Shown: positions 41,355 through 52,841, counted from the stretch's first letter. The stretch: DNA of 64,000 nucleotides from Pseudorasbora parva (GCF_024679245.1 NC_090196.1:6415861-6479860), one strand, 5' to 3'. Notes: generated by a model not told the origin, from the sequence alone. Translations and numbers: made by a program.

Positions 41355-41361
41355 TTTTATA
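41355..41361 (-). promoter_or_regulatory. TATA box of the giant repeat gene
   Basis: TATAAAA on the minus strand, 63 bases upstream of the ATG at 41292. This fits a start site near 41330 and a 5' UTR of about 35-40 nt. A TATA promoter is typical of tissue-restricted, highly expressed genes. Confidence 0.65.
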
Positions 41362-41899
41362 GGCCTTCATCAGTCCAATTAGAGGAAATAACTAATTGAA
41401 TGAAACATTGTTCACCTGGGAAACTAACCGGCTGTTTAAAGATAATTGAGGATTGTTTTTGAAGGCTCTGATACCCTCTGCTGTTTAAACATTGTAAAGC
41501 AGAAAATATATTCAGACTTTCACTGTGTAATGTCACTTTCTAACCTTCTAAGAGAAGCTTTCCTCATAAACCTTACACAAAATGTGTCTGATCATTTCAG
41601 GATGACCTTTATGAATTGTTTTGTTTAATTGTAAAAATGTGATGCAGACTTTGCAAAGAGACAATTCATGATATGGGGCAGATAAGTTTTAGGATTGGGC
41701 ACATGCAGCAGAACAAAGATAAATTTGTGCTAAATTGGATAGAGTCTAAAATCAATCCTGTACCTTTTCTTATTGTTCAGCTAAGCAAGTAACATGAACA
41801 TGGATAAGAAAAAATTGTAAAATTTTAAATTATGTTGTTCTGACAAATGAAACTTGTGTTGGGGAGGATTTAATGTCTAAGGCTCATGTGAACATTCTA
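41362..41899. other. upstream flank of the giant repeat gene
   Basis: AT-rich, with no recognised coding sequence or repeat. It is the likely proximal regulatory region of the minus-strand gene. Confidence 0.35.
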
Positions 41900-42068
41900 C
41901 GAAGCAAATATCGGAAGACATCCAGACATCTCAACTGTCAAAGACCACATAGCACGAACATTCTCCTGGAGACGTTGAGAAATCATAGAAGGACTATCTG
42001 TGGAGGATGTAGTCAAAAAGTATACATACTTAAGAATGCCTGATGGAGTGAGTATTGAAAACACCTGA
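41900..42068 (+). pseudogene. decayed coding fragment, family uncertain
   Basis: One frame reads as natural-looking protein for about 55 residues, through GRHPDISTVKDHIARTFSWR and then EIIEGLSVEDVVKKYTYLR. It is broken by one TGA where an Arg codon is likely and ends at another TGA. The wording resembles multicopy SAM-domain-type (SAMD3-like) fish proteins, but this is a weak recollection. Confidence 0.35.
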
Positions 42069-42189
42069 ATATTACAGGGAAGCAATCAATTACGATTTTG
42101 GAAATTGCGAAATTGAAGACAGACAAATTTCGATTGCTATCATTTATGAAACCTAAGAGCATTTTAAGAAATAATATTGCTTCCAGTAG

Positions 42190-42345
42190 CCGCGTTTCCA
42201 TTACAGATTTGCCAAAAACTTTTGCGATATTTCTTAAATGTCGATAAAAAACTATTGCAAAATGACAGTGTTTCCATAGCCGCAGGTATGCGACTAAAAC
42301 GTATTGTCCTCTCGCGATAGGTCATTCCAAAATGATGGTACTTGG
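42190..42345. mobile_element. MITE remnant (GTTTCCAT type)
   Basis: Contains CGCGTTTCCATTACAG and AGTGTTTCCATAGCCGC with TTTGCGATATTTC between, related to 29945-30150. Confidence 0.4.
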
Positions 42346-42460
42346 TAGGTTTGTATATCATCCACCGCACTATCCATTATTTTTATTGGAAGGAGACGTG
42401 TGTTATCCAAGCATTAATGGCAAGGAAAGCCTCTTAGGTTACTTAAGCGGCACAGATATG

Positions 42461-42478
42461 AGGTGTGTGTGTGTGTGT

Positions 42479-42510
<32 letters not shown>

Positions 42511-42511
42511 T
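42461..42511. repeat. (TG)n microsatellite
   Basis: TG units with one AG interruption. Confidence 0.92.
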
Positions 42512-43157
42512 AAATATGGAATGTTTGCCCAGGCTCTCAGATCCCACAATGACTCCTCTGATACTCAAACCTCTGAATAAGACCGAAAGCATGAGTGAAA
42601 TCTCATTAAAGTGCTTGTTTATTCATTGCCTCCTGTTTCTGATTTGTTCTGTTTTTCACTTTGAAAGTCCAAATTCTCATCTAGACTAAACATTTTGCAA
42701 AGAAAATGTGAGTGGTGCTTGCACTGTGCAGAAGTCACTGCCATGACACTACGTTGGGTTGTTTCTAGGTTTTAGTTGCATCACTAAGGATAATCTGAGT
42801 GGTTGCTAAGGTGCTGCTCACAGGCCCGAAGTGCCTATTCTCACGTTTGTAACGTCTCTTCCCTGCTCACTATCTACTTATAAAAGTATCAAAAATAGTT
42901 TAATTTGCAATGTTTCATCCATGATCTTCCTCAGGCATATACCTGGGACTTTCTTTTGTTTTTTAACTTTTGACTTTTTTTTTGTTCTTTCTCACACACA
43001 TATCCATTACCTGCAGGTGTGGGAGGGTAGTACTACAACAAGTGTTAAAAAGTGTACTCCAAGTGTGCTGACGAGCAAACCTATACTTTAATGACATAAA
43101 AGTTTCAACAGATGTGTTTATTAAATATAGATATTTTACCCTTAAACCCATACATCG
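42512..43157. other. intergenic stretch
   Basis: No gene or repeat recognised. Confidence 0.35.
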
Positions 43158-43297
43158 GTGCCCGGTTGCATAAAACACCTTAAGTTTTTCCCTTAAGTAT
43201 GATACTTAAGTCGTGATTTCCCCTTATCTAAGGGAATGATTTAAGGGTGTTGCATATAATCCCTTAAACGGTTCTCTTAGGTAAGGGACACCACTAA

Positions 43298-43850
43298 CGC
43301 CGCATTCACACGGGGCGTAGGCGTTAACGCTTGACGGAGGGCGTGGCTGAAGCTGGGTGCTGACGCGATCGTCATAGTGACAACAGCCAATCACATTAAC
43401 TTGCCGCTTGGACCAAAACACAACACAAAAAAGCGCCTTTTTTGGTTGTATGTGCGAGTGCGATTGCCCGTGTAGTTGTTGTCAGCGCACTGTACAGGTG
43501 CACGAAGCTGTTAAGTACATTAAATCCTGAAAAAGCGCCGACAGCGGGAAGAATATCACGTAGTGGTCCAGGAGCTGCGTCTGGATTTTTAACGGTCCAT
43601 GGTCTGGATGGTTCACGGAGCAGTAATGAACGCAATTGGCTAGCGTCTGCTGTAGGATATTTGCATACGGCGATCTGATTGGATGACGCCTGCGCTGGCG
43701 CTTGAAAAGTTGAGAAATCTTCAACTTCTGCCGCTTGCAACGCGAGTGAAGCGCCGCGACGGAACCCACAATTCAGTTCGGCAACGGATGATGTCACCCA
43801 TTCAAAGTAAATGGGAAGCGTTAACGCCTACGCCCCGTGTGAATGCGGCG
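43298..43850. mobile_element. MITE with TAA duplication nested in the Harbinger element
   Basis: Starts CGCCGCATTCACACGGGGCG and ends CGCCCCGTGTGAATGCGGCG, perfectly inverted. TAA lies at 43295-43297 and 43851-43853. TAA duplication fits PIF/Harbinger mobilisation. Frames inside are not genes. Confidence 0.88.
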
Positions 43851-43950
43851 TAAGTGTTTCACGACTGCGACCCAGGTTTTACCGTTATAAAATTCTATTG
43901 TTGCCATAGACACGCTACTGTACACATTAACCTATAGGAACTGTAAAACA

Positions 43951-44993
43951 ATGGATAGGCCTACAATAGATATTGATAAAGAAAACAAAAAAAAGAAAGC
44001 CAAATTGGACAGAGGAGGAGAAATGTATCCTTCTGGATGAATATGGGAAAAGAAGGGCAATTTTAAAAAGCAAACTCAATCCCCAAATAACTGCGGCCAA
44101 AAAGAATAAACAGTGGGAGGAAATAACGGAGAAGATCAATGCACGTAGGTGTAAAGAGGACTGTATCGGAGGTAATAAAAAAAATGAAAACGTCTCTGTG
44201 GTGGCAAAAAAAGAAATAAGCCTCCATAGGAGGGAATCCAACAAAACGAGTAAGAAAAAAAAAACGAGTTCTTTTTTCTTCGCACCGAGTGCGTTTTGAT
44301 ACCATATTACAGAGTCAAAGAGCTAACGATAACAAAACTGCAGGTGGAGGACCGCCGCCTTCTGAACTGTCAGACTCAACGAAACTAGTCCAAGACATCA
44401 TTGGGGCGGACTCACCTGTCCTAGCTGGCATCCCTGGTGGGTTAGAGAGTGAAGCTGAGATTCAACAAGAGGAATATTACACGGAGTGAGAACATTATTG
44501 TCTTAAATCAAATAAAAATGATCACTACTGAGGATAAACGATTTGAAGATCACGACAAAATAAAATATGCTTGGTAACGTTATTTGTTTCACACGTTAGA
44601 GCTTCTCAGCAATCAAATCAGCTTCAAAACCGGCGGAGCACCAGCAGCACGCCAAACCATGCAGCGAAGTAAGGTTTTATTATTTATTTCGTTAACAATT
44701 ATTTTAGTCTATTGTTAAATTTTCTTAGAACAGCCTTGATATTTTTTCATTATTTCTTCAAAAGACTTGTGAATTGCAGAAAGACGCAAATATCCTCTCC
44801 AGCCGCGACAAGAGAAGAAGTGCTAGAACTGCAAAGAGACGTCCTACAGCTTCAAAAGACAAAACTGCAATTAGAGATCGAAAAACTTAAAAAGGAGAAG
44901 GAAAATCAAGACCTTTACAACTTCATTCTTAATAACAAACTAATGCAGCTACAAAGTGAAGGAAAAATAACAATCACATCAATTGACGAATAA
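43951..44993 (+). pseudogene. Harbinger Myb/SANT-like accessory gene, frameshifted
   Basis: The start MDRPTIDIDKEN at 43951 runs into an A-rich tract. After that the meaningful frame shifts by one to KKRKPNWTEEEKCILLDEYG, a Myb/SANT-type DNA-binding start, then KQWEEITEKINA. Likely exons: 43951-44249 (donor A|GTAAG), 44344 to about 44484 (GGPPPSELSDSTKLVQDI), a small exon near 44613-44668, and from 44780 to the stop at 44991-44993. The last exon encodes a coiled coil (EEVLELQRDVLQLQKTKLQL). In Harbinger elements the Myb-like partner helps bring the transposase to the element ends and the nucleus. The frameshift suggests this copy is inactive. Confidence 0.65.
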
Positions 44994-45099
44994 TTTTTTT
45001 TTATGACAGATCTGACAGGTTTTGTATTTATTTATGATTTATTTATTTATATTATATTTATTTATATTTATGACTATTGTCCATAGGCTACTAGCTAAA

Positions 45100-46356
45100 C
45101 TAATTAAAGAATGCATTTACGATGGCATCTCTGACAACAAATCCAGCCCGTTGAAAATCTTGTTGATTTTCTTCATGAGCCTCTTCTGCTTCTGCTTCTT
45201 GAGCCTCTTCTTCGACATCATCTCCCTCTTCACAATACATCTTTGACATGTTAAAAAGAACAACGCTGGCGACAATAATTTTGCAGGCCCTTGGAGGCTC
45301 AACGCGCAGCTCGCTGTGGAGACAGTGAAATCTGCGTTTGAGCTGTCCGATCGTCCTCTCAATTAAAGACCGTGTGTGTGTCAACGAATTGTTGTATCTT
45401 TCCTAGGATCAAACGATGACCATAATTATCAACAAGTCAAAATACATTTTAATACATTGAAAAATATGATCAATAAGTTGACAATAGCCTATATGTTTTT
45501 ACTTAATTTTCAACTTTATAAAGTTAATAAGCTATAGCCTAAATATAAAAAAAATCTCAAGTCAGTTAAACGTAATTTAAGTTGAAATGATTTGTAAATC
45601 TAAGTTGTCTGTAACATTATTAAATACATGCCTGTGCAGCGTTAAGGGGATTCATGAAGGGCGTCATGAGCCATGGTCGGCAGGGGTAACCACTGTCCCC
45701 TAGCAGAAGACCACCGTGCATCCCAGCCTCAAAATCTCTTTCGATCTTGCTCTCTGTCAAAATCCTAGAGTCATGTGTACTCCCTGGCCATGATGAACAA
45801 CATTTCTAATTCTGCACAGATGGTCACACACTAGCTGCACATTAACAGAATGGTAATTTTTTCTGTTAACTTACTCATCTTCATGCGTGCGGGAAGCCTG
45901 AATTCTGACATGTGTGCCATCAATTACACCACTTATTCGAGGAAATCCCGCTTTCCGAAAAAAAGAGGTTTGAATGGCATCCAGTTCAACACGCGATGGA
46001 AATGTCACAGTTTGGCTTAAATGAGGGCAGAGAGCCCCTGCAACCCGGTGAATAACTCTACTAACTGACGATTTATGAACATGGAAAACATCTCCCACTA
46101 CAGACTGGAAACTCCCAGTTGCAAAGAACCGAAGTGCTATAAGCAACTGTAACACAGAGGGTAGTGAGTGGTTGCGCTGGGTAACATGATCAAGATCGCC
46201 TTCCAGTTTGTTAGCGATCTCATATATCCCGCGGCGATCAAATCTATATTCGCGAAGCAGTTTTTCATCGCTAAGATGGTCCAGAGGATTCTCTCTATCG
46301 CGAAAAATTCACCTTGGCACATTTACATCTTCAACAGGATCAATAAACTCAGCCAT
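45100..46356 (-). pseudogene. Harbinger DDE transposase, disabled
   Basis: Reads MAEFIDPVEDVNVPR, then TGA at codon 16 (46309-46311), then ENPLDHLSDEKLLREYRFDR, the helix-turn-helix-like VFHVHKSSVSRVIHRVAGAL, and the catalytic signatures GVIDGTHV (Asp), GDSGYPC (Asp) and SLIERTIGQLKRRF (Glu). Further damage: TAA at 45871-45873 where a Tyr is expected before VNRKNYHSVNVQLVCDH, and a one-base loss near 45791 before [11 protein letters not shown]. An intron at 45403-45631 has a GC donor (CAG|GCATGT) and acceptor TCCTAG, and rejoins NPLNAAQ to ERYNNSLTHT in frame. The C-terminus is acidic. It faces the Myb-like gene tail to tail. Confidence 0.82.
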
Positions 46357-46435
46357 TTTTTTCTCATTAATGTTCGTCAACTCTTAAGGTAAAGTTTTCC
46401 TAACCTTAAACTATACTTAGGAAAATGACACTTAA

Positions 46436-47116
46436 AGGTGAACTATGTAGTATTTTTGAAGTAAAATATCCAAAAACCACTAGGCCGGTGTTATATATTT
46501 TGTTCAGTTGAGTACCTACAATATCCCAGATGTTTCCAACTATTTGTAAATTGTGAGAAAATTGCGATTTTAACTAAGGACAGGGACGTTGCAGCATTGC
46601 ATTTGAGAGAGTCGCCTGTCGATTGCGTCATATCTGCGTTCCCCTCGGTTTCGGCTTTTATTTGACAGGAGCGCTTTACTCTTAGCAGTGTGAACAAGTG
46701 AACGCACAGAGTAACATCATAACCTCGTTTTGAACACACTTAAATGTATCTAATATGATAAACAGAGCTCCATTACCTCAAAATCATAACCGGAAGAGCG
46801 GATCAGTGCAGGCACCCGGCGAATGTCTCCCGTCCCTTCATAATAAAAGTCCCGGTATTTGCGAGGCGGGTATTTGTTTAACAATCGCTCCAGCAGCTGT
46901 GCTCAGGTCCATAACACTCAGTCCTGCTCTGCTTTAGACTACAGTAATGTTAATAACCGCATGCATGAACGTGATTTCTGCCCGAGTCCTATTTTCCACC
47001 GGCTGTGATGAGAAGACCTCATGTCCCAAGATGCTGCGCTCACACTTTGCGTCATCAAACTACGATTTGTTTTGAATAGGCGCCCTCTAGTGGACGGAAA
47101 GCTCCATAGTGCACCT
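46436..47116. mobile_element. TTAA-flanked MITE, copy B (AGGTGCACTATG family)
   Basis: Starts AGGTGAACTATGTAGT and ends CATAGTGCACCT. TTAA lies at 46432-46435 and 47117-47120. Closely similar to copy A at 5677-6343 along its whole length. It inserted into the Harbinger element and so is younger than it. Confidence 0.82.
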
Positions 47117-47332
47117 TTAAGGGGCTTTATGCAACACTTAACGGTTTTTATGGGATTACTTAAGTGAAAAATAGAAATTTGAGGATAATTCTAAGGGTTT
47201 ATGACGTTTCAGTTTAAGAAACCCTTAAGTGACACTTAAGGGTTATTTTATGCAACACCCTTAAGTTTAAGGGAAACCTAAGGGCGATCTTAAGGGAAAT
47301 TTTCACTTAAGGTGTTTTATGCAACCGGGCAC

Positions 47333-49872
47333 GGGTCTTTAGTGACCTAGGATGACCGCCTCCACCTAATTTTTTAGGTTAGACGTCAACCTTAGTATTT
47401 CTCAATCAATTCATTATAAACAATATAACAAGAAATAATCATGTGTAGGGTCGCTAACCACCCGAGGTGTGTAACAGTATAAGTATACTATTCTGCTCAA
47501 CAATAACTGAATCTTTGATGACTGAATAAGTGCAGTGCACCTTTATTCCACAAGGTGGCAATGTCTGATACACTGATGAAGTGACGTTTCACTCATAGTC
47601 ACCGCAGGCAGAAAACAAAAGAAGAGGAAGAATCATCTGCAAAACTTGAACCGGCTCAGATTTACTGCAGAGCAAGTTCTGACCGCAGTCAAACATTAGT
47701 GTCACTGATGCTGGATCTGCTGAAGAAGCTGACAGCGATCAAAACACTGATTCTGAAGATGTTGAAGATGATCGTTTTGAGAATATGTTTGAGATGCTGA
47801 ATATGAGCAGATGTGAACTGAAATGAGCTCTGATGAGGACAGTGATGATGATGATGATGGGATAAAAACATCTGCTCAAACTCAACCCTTACAAGCTCCA
47901 AAAGATAAAAAAATATGCTTTATTTCATTTACTCGAATATCAGGAGAGTTTTATAATACACTCTAAAAATGGCTGGCTTAAAAACAACCCAATTGGCAAC
48001 CCAGCGCTGGGTAAATATTGGACAGAACACATGCTGGGTTAAATTAACCCAGTGGCATTTTAACCCAGCAGGCTGGGCTGTTGAGAAAACCCAAAATGTA
48101 GTCAATTTTTTACCGTTAATGGATTTGCTATTCTGGGTTATTCTGGCTGGGTTGCTCTTAAAAAATCTCCTGTGCATTAGCCTACTGTAAAACTAGACAA
48201 TCATGAAAGAACAAACGAAGAATGCATGTTTAGACTGTTAAAACAATCATTTTTATTGCTTGACAAACGGTACAGCACACAAATGTGTTAAAATTGGCAA
48301 CAATGACAACTACAAACCTAATATATTCTGTCAATGTATTCACGTTTAAATCGAACTTTTATTTTGACGGGTTGCTGTGACTTTTGAGTCTCTGTGTTCA
48401 TGATATGACACGTCATTCACACAGAGAGTCGCAAAACATGGAAGAGTAATATTTTAATAGTATGTAATATACACAGACACTCGTATATTTTCGGCTACAG
48501 TCTGGAGCCCTGCGTGACGCGACTGAACGCAGCTGCGGGACTGAATATAGTCTACTTGTGAGTCGATGCTATACTGATAGGCTATCGCATAGACCGTAAA
48601 AAAATATGGACGACTCGACATCATCCGTTTCCGCTTGCCATATTTGAAGCTTTCAGGCGGCCTTGCAAGGCGCTGACATCTTGGGACCGAGTCTGCGCAG
48701 TAGCGATTTCGGGACCGGAGTTGCGCAGTAGAGCGCAGGAAGTAGAGCAGGAAGTACAGCCGCGATATCAAAAGCCCGCCCACACTCTCACAGATGCAGA
48801 ACAATTAATTATGTTGGTGTGAAATAAACAGTTATGGAAATGTAGAAATTAAAGCTAAAGCTCTAATCTGCTCCCAAAAATTTCGAAAAAAGTCCGTTAG
48901 TGCCTCAGTGACAACTTCACTCAGAGAAGCCGTCAGTCTCAGCTGTCAATCATGACGTCACACCCCCCGTTTTTATAGCGTCAAATAACTAACTCAAACT
49001 AAACTTATTTTAAAAACGAACACTTGAAATGAAATCATCTTGATGATAACTGCCTTCAGTGACATAAACTAACTTTGGGGAAACATTTTTGAAGTGTAAT
49101 ATTATTATTTAGTTTGCCTCGCGTCCATTAGAAAACACAGAGGGGCGGCTATACTGGGACCGGCCACCGGGGGGCGATAGAGGCGCGAAAGCTTCAGTAA
49201 ATGAGAGGGATACTGCAGGCTTGGGCTATCGTCACATTTTTAACATTTCAGTATGTACTATTTGGTACCGAAGTACCGGTACTTGTGACATCCCTACATA
49301 CAACCATGTTTAATTTTCGTAAGGGGATGGTTCTGTGTAATCACAAACTGTATTAATCTATCGTCTCACATGCCGACCTAAACTAACACAAGTCAGTACA
49401 TTGCATCAGATTCTGAGGTAAAACTTTTGTCGTCTTAACGTCATGTAAGCTTAAGAATTGTTGCCGCGGAAAAAAAAAAAAACTATAATTATGCTAATTA
49501 AAATTATTATTAATGAAAATATATTAACTTATCTTAAAACATCTGCAACCAGTGGCTTTGCCTTTTGCATTGTCCTTTCAAATGACAGTTTGGGAGCGAA
49601 TTTAAACGAATCCGGGCGAGAAGCACGTGAAACAACCAAGCGCTGGGTAGAATCAACCAAGCATTGCGACCCAGCAGGTTTAACCCAACGACTGGAAATT
49701 TGAAACTACCCAATGGTGTTTAAAATGTGATCAAATAAACCAACAAAAATTACCCAACAGTCTTAACCCAGCATTTTGGGTTAAAAAAAGACCCAGCATT
49801 ATTTAGAGTGTAGTGACAGGCAGAGATCCGTCCGTGTTAGATATAGATACGGGTCGCTAAAGACCCCGATAT
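47333..49872 (+). mobile_element. probable piggyBac-like element remnant (GGGTCTTTAG ends)
   Basis: Left GGGTCTTTAGTGACCTAGG and the inverse of the right end, GGGGTCTTTAGCGACCCG, are similar. At about 47640-47910 a broken, very acidic frame (RFTAEQVL near its start, later SSDEDSDDDDDG) resembles the N-terminus of piggyBac-type transposases. The catalytic part is absent, replaced or lost at the insertion 47958-49812. Confidence 0.45.
47958..49812. mobile_element. element with ACACTCTAAAAATG-type ends, carrying further insertions
   Basis: Left TACACTCTAAAAATGGCTGG and right CCCAGCATTATTTAGAGTGT are inverted, related to the MITE at 1514-1688. The interior has AACCCAGC/GCTGGGTT blocks at both ends. 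Between about 48450 and 49300 lies other repeat sequence, including a piece (GACCGTAAAAAAATATGGAC) related to the interior of the hAT element at 9769. Confidence 0.6.
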
Positions 49873-50059
49873 GTAATAATGATTGGTGAAACATTCATGC
49901 ATTTAAGGGATACACAATTACTTAAAATGTTCTTCTAAGTAAAACTTTTAATTTGACATTATAAAGTGCACTATAAAGTCGCCTTTAAAAGTGTGCTAAA
50001 TATCACAGTCAGTATACACTCTTTAGTACACTAAAATGGCCTTTGATTTCATAATTTTT

Positions 50060-50065
<6 letters not shown>
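49873..50065. other. short AT-rich stretch
   Basis: Nothing recognised. Confidence 0.3.

Positions 50066-50150
<85 letters not shown>
50066..50150. repeat. (TA)n microsatellite
   Basis: About 42 uninterrupted TA units. Confidence 0.95.
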
Positions 50151-50151
<1 letters not shown>

Positions 50152-50481
50152 CATTTTCTTTTCTTTTTACTATACTTTGGATGTTTTGAAGTGCACCATA
50201 AGCGTTTTTTTTTTTTTTTTTACAAGGCTGGAAATTGTTTGGCCTACAGCTTCAAAGTATTATTGTATTTATTGTATTCTCCAACTGTTTTATTATCTTC
50301 CAGGCAAAAATCATAAATCAGATCACAGAGGACACCTCCTCAACAAGAAAAATCATTTGAAGTATCACTCATAACCCATAGCATTGACGTGCATACAGGC
50401 GTCACACACTCAGAAATGTCACACAAGCTTTCTCCAGTGAGCAGCGCTGCTCATAAAAAGGCACTTATGCATAAAACCACA

Positions 50482-50643
50482 TCAAAAAGTTTCATTATCC
50501 ACAGCCTGTGGTCTATAGTGGCTGTGGTTTGGAGCTGGTGTGTCGAGCGGATGGGGAAGGCTTGTGTTTGGACTGGGGTCCCAGCGGGGGAAAGGGACTC
50601 GGAGGGGAGACACACAGAGGAAGAAGGCGATCAGGATCAGCAT
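50482..50643 (-). CDS. possible small secreted or membrane-anchored ORF (53 codons)
   Basis: ATG at 50643 opens MLILIAFFLCVSPLRVPFPR, a signal-peptide or signal-anchor-like start, then a Pro-rich stretch with two N-glycosylation sequons (NTS, NHS), and a stop at 50482-50484. The surrounding sequence does not look like a repeat. It could be a leftover exon or chance. No homolog is recognised. Confidence 0.22.
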   Translation of the reverse strand: MLILIAFFLCVSPLRVPFPRWDPSPNTSLPHPLDTPAPNHSHYRPQAVDNETF

Positions 50644-50700
50644 GCCAAACTTCAGACCGCCTTGTTTTATCAGTCAGTCACTCATAGGAAGAGTGGATGA

Positions 50701-51043
50701 CACCTTATTTTAGAGTATCCTTGTTACACATTATGTGTATTTACTAAACCAATTACTTGAACTTGTGCATAATTACATGCAACTAACCCAACAAGCAAAC
50801 CCATAGTAATTACATGCAGTAAGTTGTTATTTCTCAGTACTTAAATGCATAATGACACTGTAATACGGGCACAAAATAAAGTGTTTCTTCTATACAGCAA
50901 TGGGATTAAAATGGAGACGTTTAGCTGAGAACAAAAGCAAGCAATCAGTGTCTCAAATTGAGCTCGCATTTGACCACAGTCAGCAAGATCTCAAAATGAA
51001 CTCAAACCTTTTCATCAAATTCTTCCCAGACCAAATGATTTAA
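50701..51043. other. intergenic stretch
   Basis: Nothing recognised. Confidence 0.3.
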
Positions 51044-51654
51044 AGCTACACTGTGTGATATTTTTCCTCATCTAGTGGTGTAAAGGTATATGACTGTCAC
51101 ATATACTCTCACACACTGTATATGTTCTTAGTCTTTATTCAGAGCAACAGCTCATCCTGCACACACGTGCAACACTCAATCATATATTATTCTGTGACAC
51201 CACCCTTTCCTGCCCCCTATCCAACCCCCAAAGCCTTATGGGTAATGTAGTTTAAAACACATACCCACACAATGACCATCCAGTGAATAATAGTTTCTGT
51301 TCCTCTCAATTCTGATTTCGTTTTAACTCCTACGGTGGCCGATTTAGTCCAAGATTAACATGGCAATCCCCCTCTTCTCATTCGACACGGTGCCATCGAG
51401 TGTTAAAACGCGAAAGGCGAAGCTTGAATTTACGGGTATGTCCCTCTTTGGCTAATGTACTTTCAAGATGGAGGGGCAACATGGCGACCGGCATTCGAAC
51501 CCCTCACCCGTATGTATTTTCAATGGCATATTATAAACTTACGAGAATACTTTATTACTTAAAAGAAGTAAATATACATTAATGAGCACATATATTTTTG
51601 AAAGAACTACATTTTTTAGCTAAGAATAAACTAAAAAAGTGACACAGTGTAGCT
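51044..51654. mobile_element. TTAA-flanked MITE (AGCTACACTGTG family)
   Basis: Starts AGCTACACTGTGTGA and ends GACACAGTGTAGCT. TTAA lies at 51040-51043 and 51655-51658. No coding content. Confidence 0.8.
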
Positions 51655-51975
51655 TTAAACTTTGCAAATTCACGCTCAATAACTGACTCATTTGTGCCTC
51701 CTTTTTGGGAGAAACAGAAAGGAGCTCAAAGCAATGGCACTTTTCTTCTAGGTTCTCTAGAGTCTTTTCTAGTATTTACATCAAACCAGACACTATGTGT
51801 ACAAAAAAGTATTTTATCCCTATCAAAACACTGAACTTTGGCACAAGACACTACTCAGATATGTTGTTTATATGATAATGACTGATGGAGATTATGAAAG
51901 AAGGAGAAACACACATTTGCTCAGAAACGGCTGAAGCTGTTCTTTGTTGACATAGCTTGTGTGAGTATTGTGTTT

Positions 51976-52017
<42 letters not shown>

Positions 52018-52289
52018 TAGTAGGTGCGGGGGGTTGCTATGATGAGCACCAGCTGCTGTTTGTTTACCCAGGGCAGATTCCAGGAAGACACACTCACACA
52101 TCGGCCTTAGGAGATAATGGCAGTTACTGTACACTTTCCCTAAAGGATAGCCCTCACAACAGCCTGTTGACTTCATTAGATTTATCGTCAAACATGATTT
52201 GGTTGACCTGTGAGCATTTCAATTATTGAGAACCTCAACATGTTTCACCATATATTTAAGGACATTTTCATAGATGTTCACACAAGTCG
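51655..52289. other. intergenic stretch with a (TG)n run
   Basis: A (TG)n microsatellite at about 51977-52016. Otherwise nothing recognised. Confidence 0.5.
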
Positions 52290-52556
52290 GGGAGTGGGCG
52301 GCAGTGGCTCAGTGGTTCATGTAGGTTGTCTACAAACCGAAAGGTTGGTGGTTCGATTTCCTTTTCCACCTGACCAAGTGTCGAAGTGTCCATAAGCAAG
52401 ACACCCAACCCCAGCTGCTCCTGACGAGCTGGATGGCGCCTTACATGGCTGACATCGCCGTCGGTGTATGAATGGGTGAATGCGAGGCAAAATGTAAAGC
52501 ACTTTGGATGGCCATAGGGTCTGTTGAAAGCGCTATATAAATGCAGTCCATTTACC
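52290..52556 (+). repeat. tRNA-derived SINE, second copy
   Basis: Near-identical to 13160-13424: GGCAGTGGCTCAGTGGTTCA and GGTTCGATTTCC (Pol III A and B box-like), tail GCTATATAAATGCAGTCC. The close similarity suggests fairly recent activity of the family. Confidence 0.8.
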
Positions 52557-52841
52557 ATTTACAAGTGTACACACACATTATTCATTAATAGGAGTGAGAT
52601 GATGCAAACGTGTCGCTAGTGCTACTGATAAGTGATAAATTGTAATCCAAGATCAGATTTATTTAGTGAAAAACACAAACCATGGCTTTACAGAAAGCTT
52701 GACTTGAACATGATTTGAAAAAACCTTTCATGAACTTAATTAAAGGAAATATAAGGGAATTTCTACAGAGACAAATGACTAGGCACACTTGGGCTAAATT
52801 CACTAAAAACGTAACTACTTGTCAACTAGTGCTTTCTATTA

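Larger units (their letters stand above)
43158..47332. mobile_element. two-gene PIF/Harbinger transposon (decayed)
   Basis: Termini GTGCCCGGTTGCATAAAACA and TGTTTTATGCAACCGGGCAC are perfectly inverted. Many TTAAGGG/CCTTAAG motifs crowd both subterminal regions, as expected for transposase-binding sites. Inside are a plus-strand Myb-like gene (43951-44993) and a convergent minus-strand DDE transposase (46356-45100), the standard Harbinger gene pair. Two MITEs are nested, at 43298-43850 and 46436-47116. No clear 3-bp target duplication is visible. Confidence 0.85.

Noticed and set aside
45837..45876. A 40-bp intron with GTAAGT donor in the Harbinger transposase
   Set aside because: Reading straight through gives the conserved VNRKNYHSVNVQ segment with just one stop. 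Splicing would instead produce an immediate stop.
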